Positions 18,814-26,890 of a stretch of DNA of 64,000 nucleotides are shown one piece after another (the first letter of the stretch is position 1; each line of letters starts with the position of its first letter). The translations under genes and the position numbers were made by a program. The DNA comes from GWE2-40-63 sp050251815 (GTDB taxonomy: Bacteria; Bacteroidota; Bacteroidia; Bacteroidales; SZUA-534): the NCBI GenBank assembly GCA_050251815.1, contig JBFWMB010000011.1, forward strand, positions 1 to 64,000. The letters are read 5' to 3'. The notes beneath the pieces were generated by a model that was not told where the DNA came from, did not search any database, and saw only the letters and a program-made list of their open reading frames with translations.

Positions 18814-19719
18814 ATGGCCGTTAAAGCACTTGGTTCCAATTATTTTTTGCACGACGACTTTCCTTTGGGCATTCGTCGGGTCGATAAGTTTCAAAATATT
18901 TCGCATGCCGACGATTTAACGGAGATTGAACATTACCACGACTTTACTGAAATTGCTTTTATTGTAAAAGGAAAAGGAACCCAGGTTATCGAAGAGCAGG
19001 AATACGCTGTTTCGGCCGGCGATGTTTTTGTATTGCAGGGGCACCAGAAACATTTTTTTAAAGATACCGAAGGGGTGGAGATTGTGAATGTAATGTATAG
19101 CGATCGCAAAAACAATCCGCTGATATCGAACGAAGTTCGTTTGCTAGAGGGTTACCGCGCCTTGTTTTTCCTCGAATCGCAATACCGCGCCTGGCACCAC
19201 TTTAAGAATAAGCTGCATTTGGTGCGTAGCGAGCTGGCTAAGATTGAGATTCTGCTCAATTCCATGATACTCGAATTCAATAAGCAGCAGGAAGGCTACC
19301 GGCTCATCCTTAAGAACCGGCTCGAAGAATTGATTATTCTGCTTTCGCGTCACTATTCAAGCCTCGATGCTACCGAAGCCAAAGCACTGGTGCGCATCGG
19401 TAAGGTGATTGATTTTATGGAACTGAATTTTGCCGATAAAATCTACCTCGATGAGTTGGCCGATATGGCTTTTATGAGCACCCGCAATTTTCAACGCATC
19501 TTTAAAAAAGCGGTGGGTTCATCGCCCAGCAATTACCTGATGCAGATTCGCCTGCAGAAATCGCGTAAACTTTTGCGCGAAACCGATTTGTCGGTGTCCG
19601 AGATTGCCAGCGATACCGGCTTTGGCGATGGCAATTACTACATCAAATGCTTTAAAAAGGAAAACGGAATCACCCCGGTGAAATTCCGCATGCGTTATAG
19701 CGGGCGAAACAAGGATTGA
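18814..19719 (+). CDS. AraC-family transcriptional regulator with cupin sensor domain
   Basis: Ligand-responsive DNA-binding protein. The N-terminal cupin-like domain (about residues 20-110) includes HYHDFTEIAFIVKGKGT and a second strand pair AGDVFVLQGHQKH. The C-terminal domain has two helix-turn-helix units (about 200-298), seen in LDELADMAFMSTRNFQRIFKK and the conserved ASDTGFGDGNYYIKCFKKENGITP. The length of 301 residues is standard. It follows the xylose transporter in the same direction, after a terminator and with its own promoter-like box. Control of the xylose operon is likely but inferred. Confidence 0.88.
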   Translation: MAVKALGSNYFLHDDFPLGIRRVDKFQNISHADDLTEIEHYHDFTEIAFIVKGKGTQVIEEQEYAVSAGDVFVLQGHQKHFFKDTEGVEIVNVMYSDRKNNPLISNEVRLLEGYRALFFLESQYRAWHHFKNKLHLVRSELAKIEILLNSMILEFNKQQEGYRLILKNRLEELIILLSRHYSSLDATEAKALVRIGKVIDFMELNFADKIYLDELADMAFMSTRNFQRIFKKAVGSSPSNYLMQIRLQKSRKLLRETDLSVSEIASDTGFGDGNYYIKCFKKENGITPVKFRMRYSGRNKD

Positions 19720-19738
19720 GTTCCGTTTTAGCAGGAAT

Positions 19739-19937
19739 AAAGAGGTTGTCCCAAAAGTAATGCGTATGTACCAAAACTTACAATATGGATGTGATCTTCA
19801 AAAAAGGAACGCTGATGACGCGGATTTTGACTGATTATCGCAGAACTAATCAGCGTAAATCAGTTTTTTTTCAGCGTTATCAGCGTCCTATCGTTTTAAA
19901 TTTGAAAGTAGATGGTTTAAATCTTTTACTTTTTAGA
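19739..19937. mobile_element. MITE-like repeat, copy B, lacking its right terminal repeat
   Basis: The left end (19739-19757) is identical to that of copy A at 13542. Similarity to copy A continues through the interior to CTTTTTAGA at 19929-19937, after which the expected right inverted repeat is missing. The element lacks the insert carrying the CCTGCCTGG palindrome present in copy A. The break falls on the last codons of the TonB-dependent receptor gene, whose stop codon (19933-19935, minus strand) lies inside the repeat edge. Confidence 0.7.
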
Positions 19938-22377
19938 ACCGTAGACTTACCCCTGCCAGAAAATGGGTTCCCGCCTGCGGAAAATACCCATCCATGGCAT
20001 AGCGTTCGCCATCGAGCAGGTAACTGTAAACCCAGGCATTGGTTTCGTAGTGGTAGTTGTCGAGGTTGTTTACCAGCAAACTAAAGGTAAGCGCATCGGC
20101 AAAAGCCGGCTTGAGGGTATAATGTATCTGTAGGTTGTTTACCAGGTAGGCATCGAGCATCCGGTCGGGGCTTTGGGTGTTGTCGATGTATTGCCGGCCT
20201 ACATATTGGCTCGACAGGCCAAGGGTCAGGTTCTTGACGGGCGAAACCCGGAGCAGGCTGTTGAATACCACGTTGGGCGAGAAGGCTATATCGGTTTTGC
20301 CCCGTTGAATCTGCTCCTGGCTCCAGGTATTCCAGTTGTCGATGTATTCGGTAAAATCGAGAATTTTGTTCTCGCTTAAGCTCAGGTTCAGGTCCCAGCT
20401 AAAGAATTCGGTAAGGGTAAGTTTTCCCATAAGTTCAATACCCCGGCGGTAACTACGTTCCACGTTGGTCATAATGGCCGAACCCACATCATTAATTTGT
20501 CCGGTAAGTACCAGTTGGTCGCTGTAGGCCATGTAATAAATATTGGCTCCCAGCAGTAGCGACGGGTTATGAAACGAATACCCGGCTTCGATATCGTGCA
20601 GGTGTTCGGCTTTTGGCGTAGTTTGTCCGGGACCAATGTCGGTAAAGGCACTGCGGTTGGGTTCGCGGCTGGCCCGGGCATAATACACATAGGCTTCGGA
20701 TTGTTTTCCGGGTTTTATTTTTATCCCCGCTTTGGGATTGAAGAAACTGAAATTGTGGGTCTGGCTTATGTCGCGCAAATCGTCGTCAATACCCACCATC
20801 TCATGGCTAATGTGTCGGTATTGAACATCGGCATAAAGCGAAAAGGCTTTGTTGATTTGCAGGTTGGCTTTGGCATAAGTATGCCAGTCGGTTTTGGTGC
20901 CGGTGTTTCGGTACCATTCAAAGTCTTTTTCCAGCGAGCCCATGTGCTGTGCCCAGATGAGGGTTCCGAAATGCCGTCCGTCGTAGCGGTTGGCCCCGCC
21001 ACCCAGCGAGGCGTCGAGTGTTGTGCTAAGGTAGTTTAGTGAAGCTACAGCGCCGTAAAAATCGTTATCGAGCCATTTTTGACGGATTAAATTACTGCTG
21101 TAAATGGTATCCTTTACGGCAATAACATAGGGTATGCCATAGTCTTCAAAATCGTCATCTGCTTTGTATTGTTCGTAGTAACCCCGCCCGTAGGTGTAGT
21201 GCAGGGCCGCATTCAGGTTGAGCTTTTCGTTTAATTTTTGTGAAACGAAAAGCTGGTAGTGGTCCTGCTGGTAGTTGTCGGTTTCGTTTTTATAGGTGTA
21301 CAGGTTGTAGGTTCTGGGGTTGGAGGCCATCATTTGTTGGGTTTCCTCCGGTGAGTATAATCCGTGGTCTTCGTAACGCTGCATGCCTTCGTAATCGCTT
21401 TCGAGGCGCACCTTGGGCACGCCGTTCCAGGCCTGGTAGGTGGTTTCGGCCCCCGAAAACACATTCACTTTTACCAGGGTGTTTTCGGCATAATACCCGC
21501 CCGACAGGTAATACGATTTTAAATCGCTGAACGCACGATCAACAAAGCCATCGGAAGTTATTTTCGATAAGCGGGCATCGAAGGCAAAGTGGCCGTGGAG
21601 CAAACCGCTTCCCACCTTTACGGTGTTTTTAAAGGTGTTGAACGAGCCGGCCGAGGAGGCTATTTCTGCATAAGCATCCTTGTCGAGGGTGTTGGTTTGC
21701 ATGTTGATGGTGGCCCCAAAGGCGGCAGCCCCGTTGGTCGATGTTCCTACACCCCGCTGCACCTGTATGTTGTCGATGGAGCTGGTGAAATCGGGCATAT
21801 TTACCCAAAACACTCCGTGCGATTCGGCATCGTTCAGGGGAATGCCGTTCACGGTTACATTGATGCGGTTGGCATCGGTTCCCCGGATGCGGAACCCGGT
21901 ATAGCCAATGCCGGTTCCGGCATCGGAGCTGGCCACCACCGACGGGCTCAGGCTTAGTATGTAGGGCAAATCCTGCCCCAGGTTTTGCTCGCTGATTTGG
22001 TTTTTAGTCAGGTTGGTGTAGGTTCCCGGGGCCTGGTCGCTGGCCCGGGTACTTTTTACAATTACCTCGTCGGCCATAATGGCTTTGGTTTGCAGTACAA
22101 AGGCCACGGAGGTATCTTTATCGATGAGCAGGTTCAGGCTTTGTTTCTCGTAGCCCAGGTACGAGGCGCTAAGCTGGTGTGTTCCTTTATGGATGCCTTT
22201 CAACTGAAAAGCCCCTTCGGCATTGCTTACCGTTCCGGCCAGGGTGCCCGCTATCTGAATGCCTGCCCCAGCCAGGGGATGGCCCTGGACATCGGTAACG
22301 GTACCTTTGATTAAATACTGCGCCTGTGCCAGCATGGCCAAGGCAAGTAACATGACTAGTGTTGTTGTTTTTTTCAT
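19933..22377 (-). CDS. TonB-dependent receptor, predicted for thiamin or a thiamin precursor
   Basis: Outer-membrane active transporter. The start is placed at the ATG at 22377, which opens a signal peptide (MKKTTTLVMLLALAMLAQA). A CarboxypepD_reg-like domain (about residues 22-100) contains VTDVQGHPLAGAGIQIAGT. The plug domain (about 115-225) holds YTGFRIRGTDANRINVTVNGIPLNDAESHGVFW. The rest is a beta-barrel ending in AGVSLRF with the terminal aromatic residue needed for insertion. The length of 814 residues is normal for this branch. A TPP riboswitch lies 235 bases upstream on the same strand, which is the reason for the thiamin assignment. No partner thi genes are next to it. The 3' end abuts a repeat. 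Confidence 0.85.
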   Translation of the reverse strand: MKKTTTLVMLLALAMLAQAQYLIKGTVTDVQGHPLAGAGIQIAGTLAGTVSNAEGAFQLKGIHKGTHQLSASYLGYEKQSLNLLIDKDTSVAFVLQTKAIMADEVIVKSTRASDQAPGTYTNLTKNQISEQNLGQDLPYILSLSPSVVASSDAGTGIGYTGFRIRGTDANRINVTVNGIPLNDAESHGVFWVNMPDFTSSIDNIQVQRGVGTSTNGAAAFGATINMQTNTLDKDAYAEIASSAGSFNTFKNTVKVGSGLLHGHFAFDARLSKITSDGFVDRAFSDLKSYYLSGGYYAENTLVKVNVFSGAETTYQAWNGVPKVRLESDYEGMQRYEDHGLYSPEETQQMMASNPRTYNLYTYKNETDNYQQDHYQLFVSQKLNEKLNLNAALHYTYGRGYYEQYKADDDFEDYGIPYVIAVKDTIYSSNLIRQKWLDNDFYGAVASLNYLSTTLDASLGGGANRYDGRHFGTLIWAQHMGSLEKDFEWYRNTGTKTDWHTYAKANLQINKAFSLYADVQYRHISHEMVGIDDDLRDISQTHNFSFFNPKAGIKIKPGKQSEAYVYYARASREPNRSAFTDIGPGQTTPKAEHLHDIEAGYSFHNPSLLLGANIYYMAYSDQLVLTGQINDVGSAIMTNVERSYRRGIELMGKLTLTEFFSWDLNLSLSENKILDFTEYIDNWNTWSQEQIQRGKTDIAFSPNVVFNSLLRVSPVKNLTLGLSSQYVGRQYIDNTQSPDRMLDAYLVNNLQIHYTLKPAFADALTFSLLVNNLDNYHYETNAWVYSYLLDGERYAMDGYFPQAGTHFLAGVSLRF

Positions 22378-22612
22378 CTCTTTAAAGTTTGTGATCGCAC
22401 CACCATCGGGCATCGTTGCAAACCATAGGAATGGTTGCCGTTACGCGGAATGGTCGGGTTGATCCGGTTCATTACAATAATTTTAAGGCTGGAGCTTCAG
22501 GCTGGCAGGCAGGTAAACAGAATCACCCCTTGGTGTTTCCATTTGCAATAGCATAGCAACCCTGGGCTTATCAGCCGGTTAAACTTTTTATTGCAATGGG
22601 AGATTTTTCTTA

Positions 22613-22684
22613 TTCCCTGCGTCGGCATTACCCGTATCAGGTTCAAAGGGTATGATCTCAGCCCGTAATTATAAGGCACCCCCA
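22613..22684 (-). promoter_or_regulatory. TPP riboswitch (THI element)
   Basis: On the minus strand the sequence reads GGGGGTGCC, then GGGCTGAGATCATACCC, then GAACCTGATACGGGTAATGCC and GACGCAGGGAA. These are the conserved pieces of the TPP aptamer, namely P1/P2, the CUGAGA pyrimidine-sensor loop and the ACCUGAU...GGGUAAUGCC pyrophosphate-sensor arm, in the correct order and spacing. It sits in the leader of the TonB-dependent receptor, so transport should be repressed when thiamin pyrophosphate is plentiful. I could not identify the expression platform in the 235 bases that follow. Confidence 0.95.
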
Positions 22685-22699
22685 TTGTAAATTTCGAAA

Positions 22700-22707
22700 C
22701 AAAGGTA
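22700..22707 (-). promoter_or_regulatory. -7 box for the riboswitch-controlled receptor
   Basis: On the minus strand this reads TACCTTTG, an exact fit to TAnnTTTG. It would place the transcript start just ahead of the TPP aptamer. Confidence 0.6.
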
Positions 22708-23190
22708 AAGGTTTTTTTTAGAAAGTCGTTGTTTCTAATTTTAGTTTCACCATCGTCCGATGAAAATAAATAACGCTGCATGAGAGCAACATTTAGAGTG
22801 GACTTGATAAAGATAAGTCAACATACGGTTTATTTTTCGCCTCAAGCCGGCTGGGCTCTTCATTTTTGGCTTGACCCAAAAACGAAGCAAACCTGTCTGC
22901 CGGCCAGGCAGGAAAGTCAAGGCACCAAAAAAGAGCATCTACATCTTTACAATCACTAAGTTCGACCGGGTGATCTTCGAACAAGTTCTCAGCTTCCCGG
23001 TCTTACTAAGTGATTGTCTTGATTTCGATGACACTTTTTTGGAAGCCGCTTTGTTTTTATACCATCATTGGTCTATATTTAATACGGGATTTTACCGGTT
23101 CGTTCACTTTTTTGTTTTGCTTAGGTTGCTTCACAATAATGATTTAACGAACAAAAAAGTGTTATTTTAGAATGGTGAGGTTGCATTTTA
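22708..23190. other. Intergenic, repeat-like DNA without a supported gene
   Basis: Open frames exist on both strands but none shows family features. There is a CCTGCCTGGCCGGCAG-type palindrome near 22893-22911 (also in copy A of the MITE). CAATCACTAAG near 22949 and CTAAGTGATTG near 23005 form an inverted pair about 45 bases apart. The translated text resembles the junk frames of dispersed Bacteroidota intergenic repeats; that comparison is from memory. Confidence 0.4.
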
Positions 23191-23276
23191 GTCGGCGTTT
23201 TGGGTTTCCTGCGCATCTTTTTTTGACCGGCGACTGCGACGCTGTTGGATGAGCTGGTGGTAGGGTGCTATCAGGG
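23191..23276 (-). pseudogene. Detached copy of a DUF6261 gene 3' end
   Basis: This 86-base segment matches 23830-23915, the 3' end of the neighbouring DUF6261 gene, at 84 of 86 positions in the same orientation. It keeps the basic C-terminal codons but has no upstream coding part, so it is a fragment of a duplicate. Confidence 0.7.
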
Positions 23277-23382
23277 ATCAGCGAATTTAACCCAATGCAT
23301 AACGGCAGGATTTATAATTCCGTTCTAAAAACCGAATGACCTTGCGGGGCATGAGAGGAAAGGTATTCCAAAAGGATTTGGG

Positions 23383-23562
23383 AGCTTGCCCCGCTGTTGT
23401 TGGTGGGCATGTTGCTCCCCGGGCTTACACCCGGGGCTACCGATGTTATGCCCCGCTGGGGCACTCACCATTGGGCCACAGACCGAATCATTTGCCAGCC
23501 CTGTTTAGGTGAAAACCCCGGCGGGGTTAAAGCCTGGTAGCCATGGGCTTTAGCCCGTGGTT
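23383..23562. repeat. REP-like cluster of four palindromes
   Basis: Four inverted repeats lie within about 150 bases. CCCCGGG/CCCGGGG is at 23417-23436, GCCCC/GGGGC at 23450-23462, AACCCC/GGGGTT at 23514-23528 and CCATGGGCT/AGCCCGTGG at 23541-23560. All are GC-rich in otherwise average DNA, as in bacterial REP/BIME clusters. No REP-associated transposase is in the window. I see no gene between 23277 and 23808. Confidence 0.6.
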
Positions 23563-23808
23563 CAGGGGATGTACCAAAATAGCGCTGCAGGCATAAACCC
23601 TGCTATGGTAAGTTCAGCTATCATGCAGCGCCACACAACGGCATCCGGAACATGACAGGGCCTTACGCTGAAACGATGCAGCCCTCACGGAAGGTAATCG
23701 CCAATCAATTATTTAAAGCTATGCTATTCCTGCTTGAACCCTTTCATGGTTTGAGAAATACCTTGTTCTTTGGTTTCAATTTTTGCATCGAATTAACCTT
23801 GTCCCGGA

Positions 23809-24573
23809 TTAAAGCGGTGTTGTAATAGGGTCAGCGTTTTGGGTTTCCTGCTCATCTTTTTTTGACCGGCGACTGCGACGCTGTTGGATGAGCTGGTGGT
23901 AGGGTGCTATCAGGGTATTCAGCAGGTTGATCAGCTCCTGGTACTTGTCTTTGCCATTCAGGATGCTGTTTGCCTCCAAATGCCTGCGGAAATTACCATA
24001 CGCTTCAATTACCTGCTTGCGTAGTTTGGTAGCTGAATCGCCCGATTGGGCTACCCGCTCGTTTAACCGTGCCCATTGACGATTGTCGAACAGGCTGTTG
24101 ATTTCTTTGAGCCGGTTTGCCCACGGAGTTAAGCCGAGCAGCAAGAGTGCGTCGCGGTATTCCGGCCGGGTTTCAAAGTTATCGGTCAGGTGCCATACGT
24201 TGGCGGTTTTAGCCTGGTAATTTTGTTGTACCAAAGGAGCGCCATAACTATCGAAGCGTTTAAGCAGCAGTTGTGCCGATTTTATCCAGGCTTCATCGAA
24301 ATGATGGGTGTAGCCCTTAACAACGGTATGTAAACCCCGCAGGCAGGCATCGCGTTGCCTGTCGATTTGAACCAGTTCTTTGGTAATAAGGCTTTGTCGG
24401 AATTTACCCATACTATGGTGCAGCCCGCTTAATGCTTTGCTAAGCTGTTGCAGGGGCTCATTTAGTTCAGCTGGGGGTTCCGCTTGCTGACACAGGGTGA
24501 GCATTTCACTGAAAAATGCCTCCAGTTCCTGATTCCGTAAGTAGTTTAAAGGAATAAACCGAAGCATGGCCAT
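23809..24573 (-). CDS. DUF6261 family protein
   Basis: Conserved Bacteroidota protein of unknown function. The start is set at the ATG at 24573 (MAMLRFIPLNYLRN); an upstream TTG in frame would add 12 residues. The protein is all-helical: an N-terminal LRNQELEAFFSEML segment, long amphipathic helices, and a final strongly basic stretch RRSRRSKKDEQETQN. I recognise the family from the opening segment and the helical pattern. Its last 86 bases are duplicated at 23191-23276, pointing to a former second copy or local rearrangement. Members often occur in several copies per genome near repeats. Nothing here shows what it does. Confidence 0.7.
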   Translation of the reverse strand: MAMLRFIPLNYLRNQELEAFFSEMLTLCQQAEPPAELNEPLQQLSKALSGLHHSMGKFRQSLITKELVQIDRQRDACLRGLHTVVKGYTHHFDEAWIKSAQLLLKRFDSYGAPLVQQNYQAKTANVWHLTDNFETRPEYRDALLLLGLTPWANRLKEINSLFDNRQWARLNERVAQSGDSATKLRKQVIEAYGNFRRHLEANSILNGKDKYQELINLLNTLIAPYHQLIQQRRSRRSKKDEQETQNADPITTPL

Positions 24574-24895
24574 AAGTTTTAGGTTCCTGATTCGGGCTTT
24601 TATAGTCAAAACCTTTTCAAAATTAAGGTATTTAATGGAATTTATGCATAAAATTTTAAAGGAAATGTAAGCTATCGATAAAGATTTATAGAACTATTAT
24701 AGCATCTTTAATCATTCCAATAAAGAAATATATAAATGTATTAAGAAATTAAAAAGTTCAATTAAATATATAAAGAATAAAAGCAGATTGCTTAAAACTA
24801 TATATGAAGAATAAATAAACTAAACTGAATTACTAAAAACATTGCTAAAAGATTTGATGAATCGTCAGGTTAGTTGATAAACTTCTTATTCGTTT
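24574..24895. other. AT-rich intergenic spacer
   Basis: About 320 bases of strongly AT-rich DNA. I see no gene, RNA or clear repeat in it. It probably holds the promoter of the DUF6261 gene. Confidence 0.5.
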
Positions 24896-25666
24896 TTAGC
24901 AGTGCATACCGGCAATAAAGGCAGCTGACTTTTCCCTGATTAGTTGTGGCTGCTCTTTGTGTGGATTATGGCCACAATTGGGAACCATAAGTGGTTCGGC
25001 AGGTCCGCTGATTCCCTGAACGATATGTTGCACCTGGGCGGCCGTACCAAACTCGTCGTGTTCGCCCTGAATAATGAGCGCAGGGCAATGAATGTATGCT
25101 AGTTGGTTCTCGATGTTCCAGTGTTGGTAGTCGGGGTGGTTCCAGGTATCGGCCCAGGCCCGGAATAAGGCTTCGGTTTTGGCTCCGTGATACGTTTCGA
25201 GTTTTCTTTTTAAGTCGCCGTGGGTGTAGGCTTGTTCTGCCTCACTGATTCCTTTCAGGGTAAGGGCTTCAACAAAAATATGGGCACCAACGGTAATCAG
25301 CCCTTTTATTTTTTTGGGGTAGTGGGCAGCTGCCAGCAGCGCAATGCTGCCCCCATCGCTGTGGCCAAACAAGATTACCTGTTCCAGCCTTAATAATTCG
25401 AGTATTTCGTTCAGCAAGTGGGCTTCGCGCTCCAGGTAATCGAGCGGTCGGGTGGCATAGGGAAAGGGAGCGGATTTACCGTAACCCGGCCGGTCGTAAA
25501 CCAGCACCGGGCAATGGCTGAGAGCACCCAGCTGGCGGGGAAAATCGCGCCACAGTTCAATGCACCCAAACGAATCGTGCAGAAAAACCAGGGTGGGTTT
25601 TGAGGCATCACCCGGGTAATGCGCGCTGTGTATTTTTCCCTGCGAGGTAATCAAATCCTTTGTCAT
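24896..25666 (-). CDS. Alpha/beta-fold hydrolase
   Basis: Cytosolic serine hydrolase. The oxyanion-hole segment is VFLHDSFGCIELW, the nucleophile elbow is GHSDGGSIALL (Ser within GHSDG), the acid is likely the Asp in IIQGEHDEFGT, and the catalytic His is in PNCGHNPHKEQP near the C-terminus. The start is set at the ATG at 25666; a GTG four codons upstream is also possible. At 256 residues it is a typical single-domain hydrolase, close to the esterase/epoxide-hydrolase-like group. The substrate is unknown. Confidence 0.85.
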   Translation of the reverse strand: MTKDLITSQGKIHSAHYPGDASKPTLVFLHDSFGCIELWRDFPRQLGALSHCPVLVYDRPGYGKSAPFPYATRPLDYLEREAHLLNEILELLRLEQVILFGHSDGGSIALLAAAHYPKKIKGLITVGAHIFVEALTLKGISEAEQAYTHGDLKRKLETYHGAKTEALFRAWADTWNHPDYQHWNIENQLAYIHCPALIIQGEHDEFGTAAQVQHIVQGISGPAEPLMVPNCGHNPHKEQPQLIREKSAAFIAGMHC

Positions 25667-25815
25667 AGTTGCTGTCACTTATTAAGCTGGGGAAGATACA
25701 AAACCCTGTTGAAAAAGGAAAGTCTTATCAGGTGTTGAGAAAAGGATGGTGCACAACCACAGGGTTGGGTAAATTACAGAAGGTGCAGGTTATTAAGTAA
25801 TTTGTGTAAGATTTG

Positions 25816-25823
25816 TATCTTTG
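25816..25823 (+). promoter_or_regulatory. Candidate -7 box for the DUF4160/DUF2442 pair
   Basis: TATCTTTG fits TAnnTTTG and lies 19 bases before the ATG at 25843. Confidence 0.45.
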
Positions 25824-25842
25824 TAAAAAAAATAATTCGGAT

Positions 25843-26109
25843 ATGCCTACGATTTCTATGTTTTTTGGAATTATTATTCGAATGTATTATGCTCCTAAGG
25901 AACATAATCCTCCTCATATTCATGCGTATTATCAGGATTTTAAAGCCACGCTTTCGATTCAGGACGGAGATACCCTGCAGGGTCATCTTCCAACAAGGCA
26001 ATTGCGTTTGATTCAGGCATGGATTGAGATACATCAGGAAGAATTACTGGCTAATTGGGAACTTTGCCAAAATGGTGAAAAGCCCTTTCCGATTGATCCT
26101 TTAAAATAG
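25843..26109 (+). CDS. DUF4160 domain protein
   Basis: Small protein of 88 residues. The start is set at the ATG at 25843 (MPTISMFFGIIIRMYY), which matches the family's usual opening, rather than an in-frame codon ten residues earlier. The diagnostic segment is APKEHNPPHIHAYYQD near residues 17-32, followed by a strand carrying a glycine and a helix ending ANWELCQNGE. The next gene begins 5 bases after its stop. DUF4160 genes are repeatedly found next to DUF2442 genes, an arrangement suspected to be a toxin-antitoxin pair, but no activity is established. Confidence 0.85.
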   Translation: MPTISMFFGIIIRMYYAPKEHNPPHIHAYYQDFKATLSIQDGDTLQGHLPTRQLRLIQAWIEIHQEELLANWELCQNGEKPFPIDPLK

Positions 26110-26114
26110 TTGAT

Positions 26115-26354
26115 ATGTATTTGGCGATTAAAGAGGTGCTACCACAGGATGATTACCTTTTGCTCCTGACTTTCGAAAACGGAGAAAAACGGCAATTTGA
26201 TATGAAGCCCTATCTTGAATTTGGAATCTTTAAGGAATTGAAAGATTTACATCTTTTTAAAACCGTTAAAATAAGGTTCGATTCTATTGAGTGGGACAAT
26301 GAAGCAGATTTTGATCCTGAGGTACTTTATAAACATAGTCATAAGCTCGATTAA
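26115..26354 (+). CDS. DUF2442 domain protein
   Basis: Protein of 79 residues with the DUF2442 pattern: LLLTFENGEKRQFDMKPYL (residues 17-35), the FKELKDLHLFKTVKI turn, and the ending IEWDNEADFDPEVLY. It follows the DUF4160 gene with a 5-base gap, so the two are surely one transcript. The family is small and often adjacent to DUF4160 or to HTH genes. A binding partner or antitoxin-like role is inference only. Confidence 0.85.
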   Translation: MYLAIKEVLPQDDYLLLLTFENGEKRQFDMKPYLEFGIFKELKDLHLFKTVKIRFDSIEWDNEADFDPEVLYKHSHKLD

Positions 26355-26470
26355 GCCGATGCTTTGAACAATACGTTCAGAAAATAAGCCGTTTTTTTCG
26401 GGTCATTGAAGCTTTTATCCAGCCTCACTGATTTGTCCTGGGGCTGAAGCAGCCCAAAAGGAGGTTTTTA
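26351..26470 (-). pseudogene. Possible 3' remnant of a degraded gene
   Basis: On the minus strand one frame reads about 38 residues, including LLQPQDKSVRLDKSFND and KKTAYFLNVLFKASA, before a stop at 26351-26353. An in-frame stop lies just upstream of it. It has coding character but no start and no recognised family. Confidence 0.25.
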
Positions 26471-26890
26471 CGCTCCACAATAAATAGATGCCCCAGCCAT
26501 TTTTAAAAAGTTATTTAGTTGCTAATTAAACGCTATCTTACCTTGTATGTGCATGATTGCTGCTGCACAGATAGGTGCGGAGCTTATTTCAAAAACAGGC
26601 AAATAAGTACCCTATTTTGCCGGTATGGCAATTTAGCTTCTTTCTAAATTATACCCTAAGGTCTTGTCGGACTTTGAGATTCTAAGCACATACCGGCGCA
26701 AAAAGTAAAATTGACATTTTAGGCCCTCTTTTTGGTATGCTGTTTAGCATAATATGTGTCGGAAATTTCGTAAATTGGGACTTAATTACAGTCGGGGGAT
26801 TGGGGCGTGAGATTCATAAAGGGTTTATGCAGGCTCCCGGCTTTTATCATAGTTTATCAGGAGGCAATCATGCATTAATACATATATACT
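26471..26890. other. Intergenic region without visible features
   Basis: I found no gene, RNA or repeat in these 420 bases. They presumably carry the promoter for the gene at 26891. Confidence 0.45.

Noticed and set aside
20569..21039. 156-codon plus-strand frame
   Set aside because: It lies opposite the TonB-dependent receptor gene and mirrors its codon bias.
22497..22781. 94-codon minus-strand frame
   Set aside because: It runs through the TPP riboswitch, whose conserved bases explain the sequence.
22871..23170. 99-codon open frame in the repeat-like intergenic region
   Set aside because: Opposite-strand frames are equally open, the text resembles intergenic repeat translation and no start or family signal is seen.
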